A stretch of 64,000 nt of DNA. It comes from Balanoglossus misakiensis. Lineage: Eukaryota; Hemichordata. The position numbers and the translations under genes are program-made. How positions within the stretch are numbered: position 1 is the stretch's first letter; every line of letters starts with the position of its first letter. A model generated the notes under the pieces. That model saw only the letters and a list, made by a program, of their open reading frames with translations. It was not told where the DNA came from and ran no database searches. Where the stretch lies: positions 7,440,001-7,504,000 of the forward strand of contig CM082583.2 of NCBI GenBank assembly GCA_040954595.2, given 5' to 3'. This document shows positions 1 through 15,300 of this stretch, piece after piece.

Positions 1-1
1 T

Positions 2-898
<897 letters not shown>

Positions 899-904
<6 letters not shown>

Positions 905-946
905 GGTTGAGTCTAGCTCAAGCCTCAGCCACGAACGAGAAAGAGG
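899..946 (-). promoter_or_regulatory. RPS6: RPS6 exon 1 with 5' terminal oligopyrimidine (TOP)-like start
   Basis: On the minus strand a pyrimidine run CCTCTTTCTCG (946-936) lies about 30 nt before the ATG at 904-902. Ribosomal protein mRNAs of animals typically start with a C followed by such a tract (TOP element, mTOR-controlled translation), so the start site is inferred near 946-945. The 5' UTR is then about 40 nt. The exon contains only two codons before the GT donor at 898. Confidence 0.7.
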
Positions 947-2830
947 TTGTGCATATCTCGCGTGGTTCGAACGAGATTAGCGCGAGACTACATTTTCTTC
1001 CTTTTTGTTGTGTGGTGGCGCTTTTCAAACCTCATTTCCACGCGTTGAAGGATGCATGGACCGCATCTATCTTCTCTTTGGGTTCAGTTTCTTTCTGGCC
1101 AGAAGTAATGTTTTAGCGTTTCAACCAAAAGAAGTCATGCACACCTACTAACTAGGTATGTACTAATCTCCCCCATTTTCAGAAAGACTTTAATGCTTTC
1201 TGGAGCAAAACAAATGGGACTGTTGGAGTCGAGTCTTATAGCCTCTATTTTTGTGTGTCAGCACTGTGGTATAAGGCGATGGCGATGTTTTACCTGCCCT
1301 ATACTTGCAAAGCCATATTTTTCATAAAACGACGTCTAATTTTCGTAAAGCTGAGTATCTGACCTTTACTCTGGTGTGCTGAGTTCACTCGAAACCGGGA
1401 TTTGGCGGCGTCTCTGTGAGTTTTTATTATTTTTTTGAACTCGTTCTTGGTATTTTTCCTGAATCCGACGCAGCTGGCCATGACCAGTCGAATGGTTCGA
1501 TTGGTCCTCACTGTTCGCAGTTGTTGATTGGCTTAAACTGTAATACAGGTGTTCGTCAGAATGGCGGAACTCATGAGAGTCAGACACAATTGAAGTCACG
1601 GGGTCACAGGTCAAACAACTTTGCTGTCGTAGCCATCTACATGTATATAGTGTCGTCTTCAGAAACATTGGAATTGTAGGCACACGAATTGAAAAGAAGG
1701 TACTATTCACAATATAAACATTGAAAGATGGTGAGGTTCTGTTTCATATAATTTCAAGTTAATAGGACGATTAACAAGGGCTGCCGGTCTCTTTTAACTG
1801 GGTGCGTAGTTCCTTCGCTTTCCCCGATGACATTCGTATCTGGGATCTGCATGCACTATTGAATCAAGCGAGATAGGGTTTAATACGCTCTTCAAAAGAT
1901 CAGAGGCATTTTGACGTTTGTTATAATCCGAAGTATAAACAAATTACGGCAGGGTTGGAAGGGCTTTGAAAGAGGGGTTTTAAAAAGGTACCTTTCAGAA
2001 GATTTGGCTTTTTCATGAATTTTATTTACACACAGATTAACTATATACACGACTAGAAAACAATGAAACCATTCTAAAACTATTAAAACACAAGACATTT
2101 CAGACATTAAAGACAATTTATTTTTTCGCTATAGTGAATGTCTTTTCTGTACAACCGATCGGCTCAGTAATCTATTGAAATTGGAAATGTGGTCCAGCTG
2201 CCATGTTGGATTTGATAATGCCCATTATTCGTAAAGATATATTATAAAACTAAAAGTCGGTTGGAAAAATTACAAGCATGACGTGAGCATATATCTTATT
2301 CCTGGTGACGAACGCTACATATAGTATTACTGAGCCGTGTTCATGTTGTGGAGAAAGGAGTTTCTACTGGGCCCGAAGGGCCTTGGTCTGTCATTCCAGA
2401 AAATGTATAGAAATTTTCCTTCATAAATGTATTCTATAAGAAAACTTAAAATCGGTGGGAATAGAACATGTTTACGTCTTTGCTTGAACTGATATGAATA
2501 TTGCACGAAGTCTACATAACATGTATATTTTACAAGTTAAGATACAAGATTTATACACAAGTTACATTTATATATATGTACAAGATATATCTCTCACTAG
2601 CAAAAAGAATGCGTTGCAAATTTATTTCAGTAGAAGTGTACTTTGCCAAAACCGATTTTAAAATCGTGTGAAACGTACCTATTGGACCCCCACCCAAAAC
2701 CCAGTTGTCGAAATAAACGCTTTTTAATTATGTCAGCGCATCGATTGGTACGCATACTGTATGACACCTGGCGATCGAGATCACTCACTTCACTCACAAT
2801 GGGCCTTGCAAAAATCAGTTTTCCACATCA
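947..2830. other. Intergenic region between RPS6 promoter and 3' end of gene A
   Basis: About 1.9 kb in which I see no gene. Short open frames (for example around 1299-1710) have no recognisable family, no splice-consistent partner and ordinary AT-rich composition. Bases just above 947 should hold the RPS6 core promoter; bases just below 2831 follow the predicted polyadenylation site of gene A. No tRNA-like or transposon-terminal structure was noticed. Confidence 0.5.
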
Positions 2831-2836
2831 TTTATT
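2831..2836 (-). terminator. Candidate polyadenylation signal of gene A
   Basis: AATAAA reads on the minus strand 107 nt after the TAA stop at 2945-2943 of gene A. It is the nearest canonical hexamer downstream and gives a short 3' UTR. Transcript ends are not observable here. Confidence 0.5.
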
Positions 2837-2942
2837 TATATCCCATTCAATAGTAATGTAAATGTGACAGTGGTTTTAAATTGTATTGCACTACATGAAT
2901 ATTGCCTACTAGGAAAAAAATCGCCTCGTCGTGTTGAATTAT

Positions 2943-3307
2943 TTACTCAGACACAATACTCAGGGCGCCCACACTCGCCGGTCTATCCTCCGACGTGTTG
3001 TGGTAGGTCATTCGCAGCCGGTTGCGGTTGCCGTTGTGTGCGATTAACATCGGGTCGGCCGGTCTGTACGTCGGTGCCGGCTGGGTCTGCGGCGACGATT
3101 CGGGCGCGAAATTCTCGGGTGCTTTAGCGGTGACGACCGGAGCCGGAGTCGTATACTCGAAATCGCCATCTTCCAGGACGGACACCTTCTGTTTTTTCTT
3201 CACGTGTCGTTCAATGACCAGGATGATGACGACCACCACGATGACAAGGACGACTCCACCGGCGAGGGCGCCGACGATTATCCAAACATTCATTCTGTCC
3301 GATGAAG
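2943..3307 (-). other. Gene A exon 27: transmembrane helix and cytoplasmic tail
   Basis: ASSDRMN precedes WIIVGALAGGVVLVIVVVVI, a single hydrophobic helix, followed by stop-transfer basic residues (ERHVKKKQK). The tail has a DGDFEYTTP segment and a Pro-rich PTYRPADP that resembles PAYRPAVIDP in gene C, and ends in DRPASVGALSIVSE. Compared with B and C it stops just after the shared RPxS..VS motif and lacks their Ser-rich THH C-terminus. Acceptor ...CTCTCAG|CTTCA, stop TAA at 2943. Confidence 0.88.
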
Positions 3308-6300
3308 CTGAGAGAAGATGTGGACGAAGAAAATAAGAGAAACTTGTTCAGCATAGACTCATAGGCACTTGTTTCTTGGTATTTTCATGTTCCACTCAAT
3401 GTATAACTGGGACGAAGTTGAATCCAAAGGGTTCCGTGAAAAATAAATGTCAAACAGTGTCTATGTATGCGAGCGTACACGCACACCGGCCTATAGATGC
3501 ATGCATGCATCCATGCAGACAGGCAGCTAGACAAGCAGACAGACGCACATACATACCTGTGACGGAGACTCCTTGTACCGTTGTAGGTCCCCCTGTTGAA
3601 ATTGTGGCATAAAAATGACAGAGATTTAATAACAGAGAAAATAAAATTTTAAATTGTTAAACAGAAATTCGTTACGAGAAAATGTTTAACAGTCATCACC
3701 GGCACACTACGTGACAACCGTTGATGCACAGTCCCTCTATGCCCTTAAAATATCTATCGTTGCCAAGGAAAGATTTGACAAGCTGTAGAGATACAAGATG
3801 TGTGCGGGAACAATCTACTTATAAAGCAATAAGATGAACATTTTTGCAGACCGTATAATAGGAAAGGGGTGCATGCAATGAGTTTGGCACATTGAAAATT
3901 GTCGAGGCGTCAACCTCTGATTGAATCTTCGGTGCTGTTGTCTCACAAGTGGTCTTTGCGCCAATATTTAAGGGGAAATCAAAAGGTGGCAGCAATAGGC
4001 ACTCGACAATTTTTCACGAAATGTGCAGTTCAAATATTCACATATTTATCTGAATAGGTCAAGACGGACAGATAATTTATTTATCGACAGAAAGACTGAG
4101 GAAGGAATCATGCACTTATTTTACCGAGAGAGAATCTTACAAACGTGTTAATATTTATCCACTAAATTAACTACTTTAAGATGTGTTGATTCTTTACTCT
4201 TATACGTTCCACTTATAGTCTTTGACGGGAATGTCTGAATACCTGAATCTACAGCAGTCGAGTTATCTGTTGCGTTGACAGTTGAAAGCGATACTGTGAA
4301 AACAAATGTTTAAACAATACAAAATTGAATACATGCATGTACAATGAACTTCTTCCTCCTTGCAACGACCTATCGACCTTTTGATTACAGCGTAAACTGA
4401 TTGTGAGAATGGTAGTGCATCATTCTTATTTACCATGTATCATTTGCTACACACTGCGAGTGGTATTATGCATTGCTTATAAGCAACTAATTTTGGAGCA
4501 TAAATCATTATTTTTTTTCAACTCTACACAGAAAGAATAATCATTATTTTGAAGACACTGTAAAGCGTAAGCTCATCTCACCTGTTGTTGGCGAACTGGA
4601 AGAGAAGACACTGAATTCTGACAGGTGAGTCACGTGACATTCAACGGTGGTGCTGTCAATCTCCACTGTGGTGACGCCGTCGGTTGACCATGCACTTGTA
4701 CCCTCGTCCCAGTACTTACAGGTGTACACTTTAGTGTCGTCCGGACTGTTGATGGTCAAGTTCATTTTGATGGGGGTGGTCAGACCGGTGATGTTGAGAG
4801 TTTCATCTGAAGGGGCGAAAGCATACCACTTTAGTAAAGCAAAATAAGAAGCATGATGCTTTCGCTTCGACCGGTTGGTCCGTCAAAATACATGAAAGTA
4901 AGAAGTGAGGATAAAAGTATTTTTTACCCGAATCTGGATCAGAGAGTTCCACTGTCACAACATCCGAAGCCCTTGAGTTTTTGTCTTCGTCTGTTGTTGA
5001 TCTGTAGTCAACGCCGGTGTCGTAGTGTTCGGTTTTGATTGACACACCAGAGCAGGTGCCACTGTCACAAGTCCAAGCTGCTGTGTACCTATGAATATAT
5101 TACAGAAATACTTTTTTACGATATCACGAATGATAAAATTGACATATTGTCAAATTCACTTGAAACTGCAATACTGTAGTGAAGATTTGACTTGCGGTAG
5201 GAGATAATTAACCAACAAGAGAACTGTGCCTCAGGTTTCAAGGCCAACTTACGTGTTTTGAAGTTCGGATCCGAAGTCAAGTATAGCGCCGCCAGCCGTC
5301 GTAAATGTATCGTCGAGGACATCCTTCTCAACGGAGAGAGAGACTCCCGTGGAGGATATTTGAGTGGCTCCCCCACCTAGAGTCTGACCACGTGTCAGCG
5401 ACTGCAGGATTTTATTTTGTCCTAGACTGTGTTGACAGTAAAGAGAAATATTGGTGCTTGTTTAGTGCTTGTTGAAAAAAGTGTTTGTACAAAGAGTCTA
5501 AAACATAACGCCTGACAAGCGATCACACTGAAGAAATAACACTTGCTTCATACGACTAGCTTGTGAAGAGTACGCACTTTGTCCTAGTTGTTACATATAA
5601 AGCATGTATGGTGCAGGTTTTCAAAAGCCTTTGGCATCATATATACGTATATATTACCGGCATTTGTCCAACATGGCGGAGTTCCATGCAGGGTCGAGTC
5701 CAGTTCCCACGTTCTGAAATTGTTCCAGTAAAATGCGGGCGCTTTCTGAGTCGATGACGGCATCGGAGTCGGAACTGTAGACGGTGACAGTCTCTTCCAT
5801 CACGTCTAAAAAGCCGTCTGTAGTTGGAAAAGGACCAGATGTAAGAGAAATCGCATTACCAATTGATGAGAACCCAAGTGCCAGTGGGAGTGGACAAACC
5901 TTATAAAATTATAGCGAGATTAATTGAATTTGCATTTGGCTCTCACCTTGATCACCAATATCCAAATCACTGGTGATGAACTGGTTGATTTGATCGATCA
6001 AGAGCCGAGCATCGTCTTCATTCACCACGGAACTGCTGAGGACATTCTGGACGAGAGTCAGCCTGCTTTTCTCATCCGTGGACGAGGTGTCGGCATAGGA
6101 ACGCTTGCGACGCGCGGAAGAGGTCTTGCCCAAGAGCATGTTTGTGTTCACCAACGCCTCCAAGTACGCACCTGTACGGCGGATGAGAGACCAAAAAAAC
6201 GTGAATAACCAACATATACTACAAAAATTAGAATAGATTAAGCATAAACTGTTTCGTGCTTATTTACACGGTTTTCTCAAGAGTCTATACTATTTCTACC

Positions 6301-9300
6301 TTACCTTGATATTCCAGTGGTTCGATCTGGTTACTTCTAAAGTCGGTGATGTCGGAAGCACTGAACGAAACTTTGACGGTGACACTGATTTCTATCGAGA
6401 ATTCGGCGCAGCTGTATTTATCACATACCTGTGGAAAATGAAAATGAACGTAAAAATGTTAAAGCTGACCACGGCCACTCCACACACCGTGAGCTGACGC
6501 GCTTTACACTGGTGACCCAAGGCACACAGCGGAGATTTACATGATGGTGGTGATGATGATGACGACGACGACGATGGTGATTTAAACTTTCTGAATATTT
6601 AAAACATTACTGGAATCTTTCACTCACTTTAGAAATAAAAGTATTGTTAGACGATCCATCTCTGGCCGATTTTCCAACTCCAGAGGATGAGGGTTCTGAT
6701 CCCTTCTTAGTGACTGCTTCCAAATTGTTGTCGTCATCTTTGATGCGGAAGATCTGGTAGCTCAACGGATACGCATCCTCGTCCGCGACACAGTTCTCCA
6801 CAAGGTAACTTATCTAAACGAAAATGGGCGAGAGCTAAGTCAGTCGCCAAAGGCCCCCACACTTCGCTTTCGCAGCAAATAAAAGACAATAGATTGACAA
6901 GGTAGGATGCCATCGTGTCAACCGTTCATTCACTCTTTTGTTCTTGTTACCATAACGACAGCGGGTAAACAGCGGCAAACAACGCAAAGTGAAACAAACA
7001 ACGTGATGACTCTCTTATTGTTTATGAATAGCCACCTGCACTAGAGAAGTGATGGCGCTGCAGGATAAACGGACTACCTTGATTGAACGATAGGGCCACA
7101 ATGCACTCGTCTGAAGTTACATTTTTAAACAAAGGGAAAATAGGCGGGGGATAAATACACCACTCGTTACGTCCCTTGGCACAGTCTTATCGAATCCTAA
7201 TAACCTAAGGGGAGAGACTTTCCTAGTTTGTCAAAGGATTCTTTGTTTGCTCAGAAGCAGTTTGTGCCGGTTTTCGTGAAATAGTTTACTTTGAAAAGAT
7301 ACAATGGTGCCAAATTACGAAAGGGAAACCGGTCAGCGAAAAAATGTCACAAGGGCCTGCAAACACTGAGACCGAGATATACTGCCAGTGGTTTTTACAT
7401 TTGAAAGGACTTTTGGCCATACCTCTTCCATTTCTGTATAAGAGGCAGCGCCACCAGCAACCGTGAAGTCGCATGACGTCACACCAGAACGAACGCTGAA
7501 GGTAACCTTGGAAACACTGGACTGTCCATCTTGATCAGTGGCTGTCACCTGGACGCTGTAGCTTGTTCCTTTCACCAATTGACCTAGTAGTGTGACAAAT
7601 GATAATGTTGACATGTAAAAATCACGAGAGCACTATTACTGAAAATGAAGAAGACGATGCTTGTCGGTGGAACCAAATCTTATGTACATTGGTTCTGATG
7701 GCAAATCGATTTGATTAGTCTTCAAATGTTTTTGTAGATATGACAAAGCTATGTCGTATGTAAACGATTAAAGTAATGCGAGTCAGTAATGCCCCAAACC
7801 CCCAAAAATATTTCATGTTATGTTAGACAACTGTTGAGTATATCTGATTCTGATTGTGACATATTTTAGAGATTTTTGTACATGCAATTATACCGTTCGT
7901 GTATGCCAATGTGGAGTTACTATATTATGAGAGTCCGTCTTCACAAACCTGCTCTTATGATGGCATTGGAGATAGACCTGGTTCCATCTGGAGATGAAAG
8001 TATCCTTGGAACAGTTACAAGGCCACTGGTGTCAGTGAAATTGAAGTATCCGTAACCACTATCTGTGTCCACTGACTCGAAGACCACGGAAACGAGAGGC
8101 ACGGTGTGTTTGATGAAGGCTTTGATTGTGACGATATCAGCCTGGATTACCTTGTTGTTGTCGCTGTTCTCAACTTCAACGGATACCTACAAAATGAAAG
8201 AAAGCTTGTCCGTGTTTAAACCGACAGGATGTTCTGGAAGACGTTTGCTGGGTCGAACATATCATCGGTAGTAAACGTATATACGGGCGTCGTTTATCAA
8301 AATCAAAGCTATCAGTAATTCTCACCTGTGGCGGGTTACCGGAGACGGCGGAGATCCTAACACTGGCACTGGCAGATCTGGTGATTTTGGAAATGGTCAG
8401 AGTAAACTCGTATGTCTTGTCAGCTCCCATACTCATTGCATCGAAGGACAATATGGCGGTGTTGGCGGTCGTTGGAAAAAGTTGTCCTTCTTCGCCAGTC
8501 TTGTAGGAATAACAAGCTGAATTGTCGGTTACCTACGAGGAGAAATATTTTCAAGACAAGAGACATTTTACAAGAAGTTTGGTTATTCACTCATCAACAT
8601 TAGCGGAAAAAAACAGTATCTGGACCAACGCCACAGTCGCCAAGGCCAAAAACAATTCTCATCGGAAACAAAAAACTTGACTGTACCTGCGTGCAAGTCC
8701 ATGAATAGGTCATGTCCACTGCTACGTTGTCAGGATCTACGGAATATGACCCGTCTATTTCCAGATCGCCGCTGTCTCTACCGACGGTCATCTCTGCGCT
8801 ACCGCGGATGATGGCGACGAGCGGTGTGCTGACGGTTGTGACTTGGATGGAGGCGGTTGCCACCTTGGTCGGTTCGCTGCTTTTGTAGACTTGGACGGTG
8901 AACGTGATCACTTCATCTCCTAGACATGAATGTTAATATTTCATTTAGACAGAACCATTACTCTTCTCATCGAAATGAGAGATCAGTTAATGATGGTGGA
9001 GCGAAGTAAATAGGCAGTGAGTGAGAACGATTGCTTTGATTGAGTCATGAATCGCACAAACTGCTTGTTATCTTTCCCAAGTTTCATCATTTTAAAATGT
9101 TAATGTGTCTTTTCAAATCAAGAACTGACCTGGTAAACTGTTGGCATCGACGTACAGCGTCCTCTTGTACATAGTCTTCAAGTTCAGTGGAACTTCCGAG
9201 TTATCTACGGACCAGGTAAACTCCGTGGTGCCTGGCGGAACGCATTCCGAGTAGAAGGTGACCTCTGCGGTTAGGTCAAAGCTGCGAAAAAACGATTGAA

Positions 9301-12300
9301 AATTTAAGTAATGCAGTACGATTACAAATCAGCCATCGGATACCACAGCACCTCCGATTGCAGTAGCAGCGACTGTTGTAGAAGTCACTAATGAAGGTAT
9401 AAAACATCATGATCACGATATTTTCATGGGTATACATACCTGTCAGAGACACTTGTCGAAGAAACGTCGACACCCTTTGCAACTATCTTGATTTCCGGCA
9501 GCGCCAAAGCAGATCGTTCCACGACATAGTATGCCACATCACTTTCACCAAGGAAGTTGGTCACAGTCAGCGAAAAGTTGTATGGTGTGTCTGCATCTAT
9601 GAGAGCCCCATCGAGTTCCAAATCTGGACCTGAATTCCGGCAAAGGTTAAAAATGTAAATTTACAAAACAGGGACTGGTTGTGTGAAATCCACATGCAAT
9701 GCCATTTTATTATACAAAAGATCAATTGTTTCGGATACATTTTTGAAACGTCTTATTTTCATCGAGATGGGCAAATAAATCTTACTGTTCAGCCCGGACA
9801 GTGCAGATGTGACGTTGGTGGTATTGCCTTCACTTTCGACATCCCAGGTGTACGTCATAGTTCTTGCGCCACTACCGGTCGATTTGCGTCCATTGATGCG
9901 GACATCGCCGCAGCTTGGAATCTTAGGCGATCCAGCCAGGAGGGCTGTGGGTTGGAGGGCTTGTGCCGGTCCAACCACGGTCACGTTGCCACTTGCTTGG
10001 CGGGAATAGTCTTGTTGGAAGGCCGTCACTGCGCCAGATTTCAGTGTGAGGTCATCGCCTATTGGTAAACGAGAGAAGTTTGGATGGATTTAGTAAGACT
10101 TCGAAACTCCAAATTGAATTCGTCTAGAAGGTGTCTTTGATTGTGAGATGTAGAAACGTTATGTATGGTTATTATGCTCACCAGGCTCGACGAGTGTTTC
10201 TGCCTTTCCGATGATGATGATCAAAGTCTTGGGATGACTGAAGTAACATTCGGATCCCACGCCAAGCAGAGCACTGCTGGCGTCATCGAAGATATCGCTG
10301 CAGGAACCGAAACCGCTGTAGTCTACACCCAAGTCAAATGTGACCGAAATAGAAGCACCTGTTGGCAGAAAATAACAGGAGTCAGTTGCACTGTGATCAG
10401 TCAGGTGGTTGACTGAGTAAATGAACTTCAAATTATACAAGCCGTACAACAATTCACAGGATTGGCCATAGTCATCGGTGTGAACAGACTCAACTATTAT
10501 CCCAGAAAAAAAACACACTTTAATCTCCCTGAATGAAATCACGAAGTCATCGCATGATCTCGTAATCATTCAAAAGCCAATAAAATGGTCATTTGGTCTG
10601 CCTATAAGTGATTGAGCTTGTATCATAGCAAATCATCCACAGAAACTAGGCTTATAAATAGGCATAGACCTCTGTGGAAATGATGGTCAGACGGGTTCTT
10701 TGACCTCTGGAGAATGCCCGGGGCATTGCGAGAATGGTTAATACTCCAAGGTACGTCACATTCCACCTGGTGGGCCAGTTGTCTTTCGATTTACTGTTCT
10801 CAGCATTCAGTCGGTTTTTGCTTCAGGCACGTCGTCATGTTTCTTTGTATTTCTCACATTACTGGACCGCAGTTTTGGCTGCATTAAAACACTTCCGCAT
10901 AAGGGTTCTTATTCAAGACTCACCAAACGGAGATAATGTGTTTTACTGTCCAGCTACTTCTCAGGGTTAAACTTATTTTGTCTTTGGATGAAACTATCGT
11001 GGTTTGGCTAAAAGCAGGTTACTGGAGATGTAGAAATGTCCCGGGTTTCCTGCAGGAACATTTTCTTTCTCAAGGCTGCTGCATGCAGTATAGCAGGCAT
11101 TTGCCAGTAGGGATTTTATTGAATTGTGTTTTTGCCAATACAATGAAGTACAAACAAATTAAGGCAGAAGAAAAGAATCACTGTCTCTCGTCTCTTTGGC
11201 AGACACTCCCCTTTTATGACGCAGTTACTTTCACTTACCTGTATTCGAGAACTGCGCAGACTCCAAAGACGGGGCAACGGAATACACAGTTATGTCAACA
11301 GGATTGGCATTTGTATCGCCGAGTCCGGTGTAGCCGTTGACAGACGGCTTGGCTGACACTCTGCAGGAGATGGACGGCATCGGCACGTCAAATTCCATCT
11401 CCTGGTCGGAGATGAACTGACCAGAAACAGACTCCTGGCCGTCTGTGTAAATGCCTGAAACCAAAAACGCCATTCTTGTCAATCTCTGAACAAAAACAAA
11501 TGCCTTAATTAATATCCCGCACACCTAATTCTTCTTACACGCAGTCAAGACAACGAGAAGATTTGGCCAATTTTAATCTACTTACACTACCAACGTGCAA
11601 CGGCACTTCTTTACATTCTTTGCGTAGCAGACTTTACTAAGATATTGGGGGACTTAGTATTCTCACCAACAAAAGGGATTTAACTTTTCCTTGTTTGAAA
11701 TTCACATGTTAATAGATAGTACCGGTACTTACTTCCACTGAGAATCAACGTTGGTACAGCGTGTGCGAAGTTTCTCATTTCGCTGAATGCTCCAGCGCTG
11801 GCCGTGACAGTGACCGTGATACTTGCAGCGCTGCTGTCGAGATCAGCCACCGTTGGATCGACGCTACTGACATTGACATCTGTAAGAGACAAACGTTGAG
11901 TTTGTTTGCGATGGAGAGCAACGGAAATATGGGGAATATTTCATTTGTTGATCACCTCATCAACGATATCTGAAAAACTGCAGGCTTGAGATCGTGACTG
12001 GGACCGTGAACCGCCGATGTTTTTTAGATACAAGTATTATGTAAAATGTGTTCAAAGTCAGGAGATAATGCAATAGAAAACGCTGATTCTGAACAATAAA
12101 TTGACAGTCACGATTAGAGAAATAGTTCACGAGATCCCCATCTTTTATTTTACGAAACAAGTGAAAATTTAAATTACTTTCTTTTTCAGTGATAGTGTGA
12201 TACATAAGCTCTATTACGCAACAAACCAGGAGGGGAAAGTCGTTTAAACCCCAGCTGTAGGTACACACAGGAGTTCGCGGCAACCATATATGGTTGTCAG

Positions 12301-15300
12301 AGTTTACTCAGATGAACAAGAGGGGTGGCGGGTTCATGTTGCTATGGTGAAATGAGGTGATCGGTCAGCCGGTGAACGACCAGGACTGACAATTATTTGC
12401 AAAGAATTTGAAGTGTACACATGACGTGACTAACCCAATTTTGTCCCCTCTGACTGGGTTTGCTCTGGGGATTGGCTTGTTGATCGATCAAACAACGGAC
12501 CACAAGGAAAAGTCAGCGGAGAGATAAAAATAGACATGGGATTTGCTCGAACTCAAGTGTCAAGAAACGACAACGATTCAGAAACTAGGCATGGAATGTG
12601 ATTGTCTGTCGTGAATGGCATTATTTGCCAAACGTTCCGCAAAACGACTGACGATCACCATCAGTTCGCTTACCTTGATAGGTGTATAGAGTGGCCCCAA
12701 TGTTTGTTGGCTGGTCACTATCACGCTGTATCGTAACTGTGTAATTATCTATTGGAAAGGAAAATAAGCAGACATTTTATTTAACATTTTAAGCAAGACT
12801 GCATCAGATTCTATAATATTTTGTAAAATATTTTCCTCAGCAATTTATGGCATAATATCCCTGAGATAAACTCACCCAGCGTCAGAGAGGGCGACAGACA
12901 AGTAATCGAGGTGGTGCTTATATATTGCACCATGTTTGTCGTGTACTGCGTGCCATCGCTGGACTCAAAGACGCACGAGAGTGAAGAACCCTGGGTAAAG
13001 CCAGCTCCGATTAAGGTCAACTGTAAAATAGAAGCAAATATAATTCAACCTACCTGCAAAAATTGTTTACATGAGCTTATTAAGATGCAAAGTATTGATA
13101 GAAATTATCAATAGATCGGTGGAATGTTTGTTATTGGAGAATGCAGCAGTCTCTCACTCGCCTGACTACCAATTCGCCAAAAGTAAACAAATCAACCTAT
13201 CAACAAACAAACATCACTCGAACACCTAGCACCCATCGTGACATCTGCAATACAGAAGCACCTACCTCTAATTGAGTTGATGTGGGTATGTAATTTGGGA
13301 TAACCCAACCCACGCCGACACAGTCCGTGCCATTTCCACCGCATACACCGCACGTATCATACGTTTTACCACTGGAATAGCATGTATTTCATACATTGAT
13401 TAGAATCGATACAAGTTAGAAAAAATAGGATTTTACGCACGCGTTTCTCTGATTCAGCATGTACCAATTAGAAAGGAGATAGTTAACGTTATCGGAATCG
13501 CTCACTGATTTGCTCGGCCTTACCTGTTTGCTATCCCGTCGCATCCCAAGCATGACGTATTGCTCACCACGCCCTCGCAGCCGCAAGCGTGCTTGCCTTC
13601 ATCGTCCCCGAGAGCTGTGCTGCCTCCAACGCAGACGCCGCAGTCGTTTGTGTATGCTCTGTCAAGACCTAAGAGCAGCGTTTGACAAGACCGACGTGAA
13701 GTTAATAGATTGGTCACAAATAACTATTGACTTTCCCTGTGACCGCATTGTGACTACTTTGCTAAGTGTAGTTTATAATTCCACAAAAGGCTTAATTAAT
13801 AGGGTATAAATTGCCCAGGTGTATATTTGTGAGATAGAATTAAAATCATTTAGTCGACTTATTTCATTGAAACTCATAGCAATTTTCCACCATGAGGACT
13901 ACGTGTGCACTCTCGGTTTTCTGGTCTGGAGCTTTACCCAGCAAGAAGAACAAGGACTTCATGTTGGTGGATTCGACTTTCCAATTGACGACGGCTAACA
14001 TCTTTGAACTGGTTACGTTGTCTCATGCCAGCTTTGACAATTAAACACGTGCCTGGGGCAGTGCCAATGCCGATAAACAAACGTAACTGTTTTAACAATA
14101 GCGGGTGTGACGTGTTAACTTCCACTTTCAAACTTTATTGTGAGGTTGCTATTTGAGACAGGCTCTTCTGGAAACGGCCTTGCCATTTGTCTTGATGATG
14201 ATGGCTGCATCTGGTGGGTTCTGGTTGGCAGATGTTTCGAGAATGGTTTTGGGCGGTCCATATTTCCCCCCCCTGTCCTTACCTGGTAGGACGCATGTGC
14301 CAGAGCAGTCCATGTGTTTACTGGCTGTGCTGTTTGTACCGGAAGAAGGTTCACAGTAGCCACAATCATCTTCTATCCATCCGCCGTCACAAATATCTCG
14401 GCAGTCCAGGCGGTTGTCGTTGGCGGTCTCTGCTCGTCCCGTAGCTCCCCCTGATGGTCAGAATCATAGAAAAAAAATTAACATAGAACAGAATCGTAAA
14501 GACAGTGTTCATCCTGCAAGAATTCCAAGAATTCCTACCACACATTGAATAATGAACTCTTTTCTCGCCCAATATGAGGACCACGTTGTATGGTCACTGC
14601 GACTAGAGAAAACACATCGATTCATTTGTTTGTCCCTTCTACATCCATGAGTGCATTCAACTTCTCTGCTTACAGCAAGAAACATTGGAGCCACGTGTTT
14701 AATAATACGATTAAGAAACGTAAAATCTTAGTTTTTTTTTCTTTTAATGAAGAGAACCATTCAAATCAAAACCATTATATAACTTCGACTTTTTTTTACA
14801 ATCGCCGCTCCCCGAGATTATCCTGCTGAAGGACGGACTCACCAACACATTCGCCGCAATCATCAACAATCGCGGTCCCGTTGCAAGTTCCGTGGCAGTC
14901 CCAGGTGATGCGATAATCGCTGGCTGCTTTGCACAGCCCACACTTGTCTTCACCGAAGGTGTCACTTCGTCCAGTTGTACCACCGACGCATTCGCTGCAG
15001 TCGTTGATGTAGGCGGTACCGTTGCACTGTCCGGCGCAGTCTTCTGTAGCGTCGCCGTTGCACACGCCGGCACAGTCTTCACTAGCACCACCGTTGCACT
15101 CACCGGCGCAATCGGTGATTCCAAAACATACCACTATCAAATGAGAGATGTGTAAAATCCATATTAGAACATTCTGCATAAGGCTACAATACCTGTTATT
15201 TTTTGGTATTTTTTCAGTATGTATGCATTTGTTATATGACTCAAGTGCATATTTTCTTGTTCGACTTCCCAGAGCATATTATGGACTAGTTAGTATTCAG

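Noticed and set aside
1299-1710. Overlapping open frames on both strands in the RPS6 to gene A spacer
   Set aside because: No family resemblance, mutually overlapping, no promoter or splice context.
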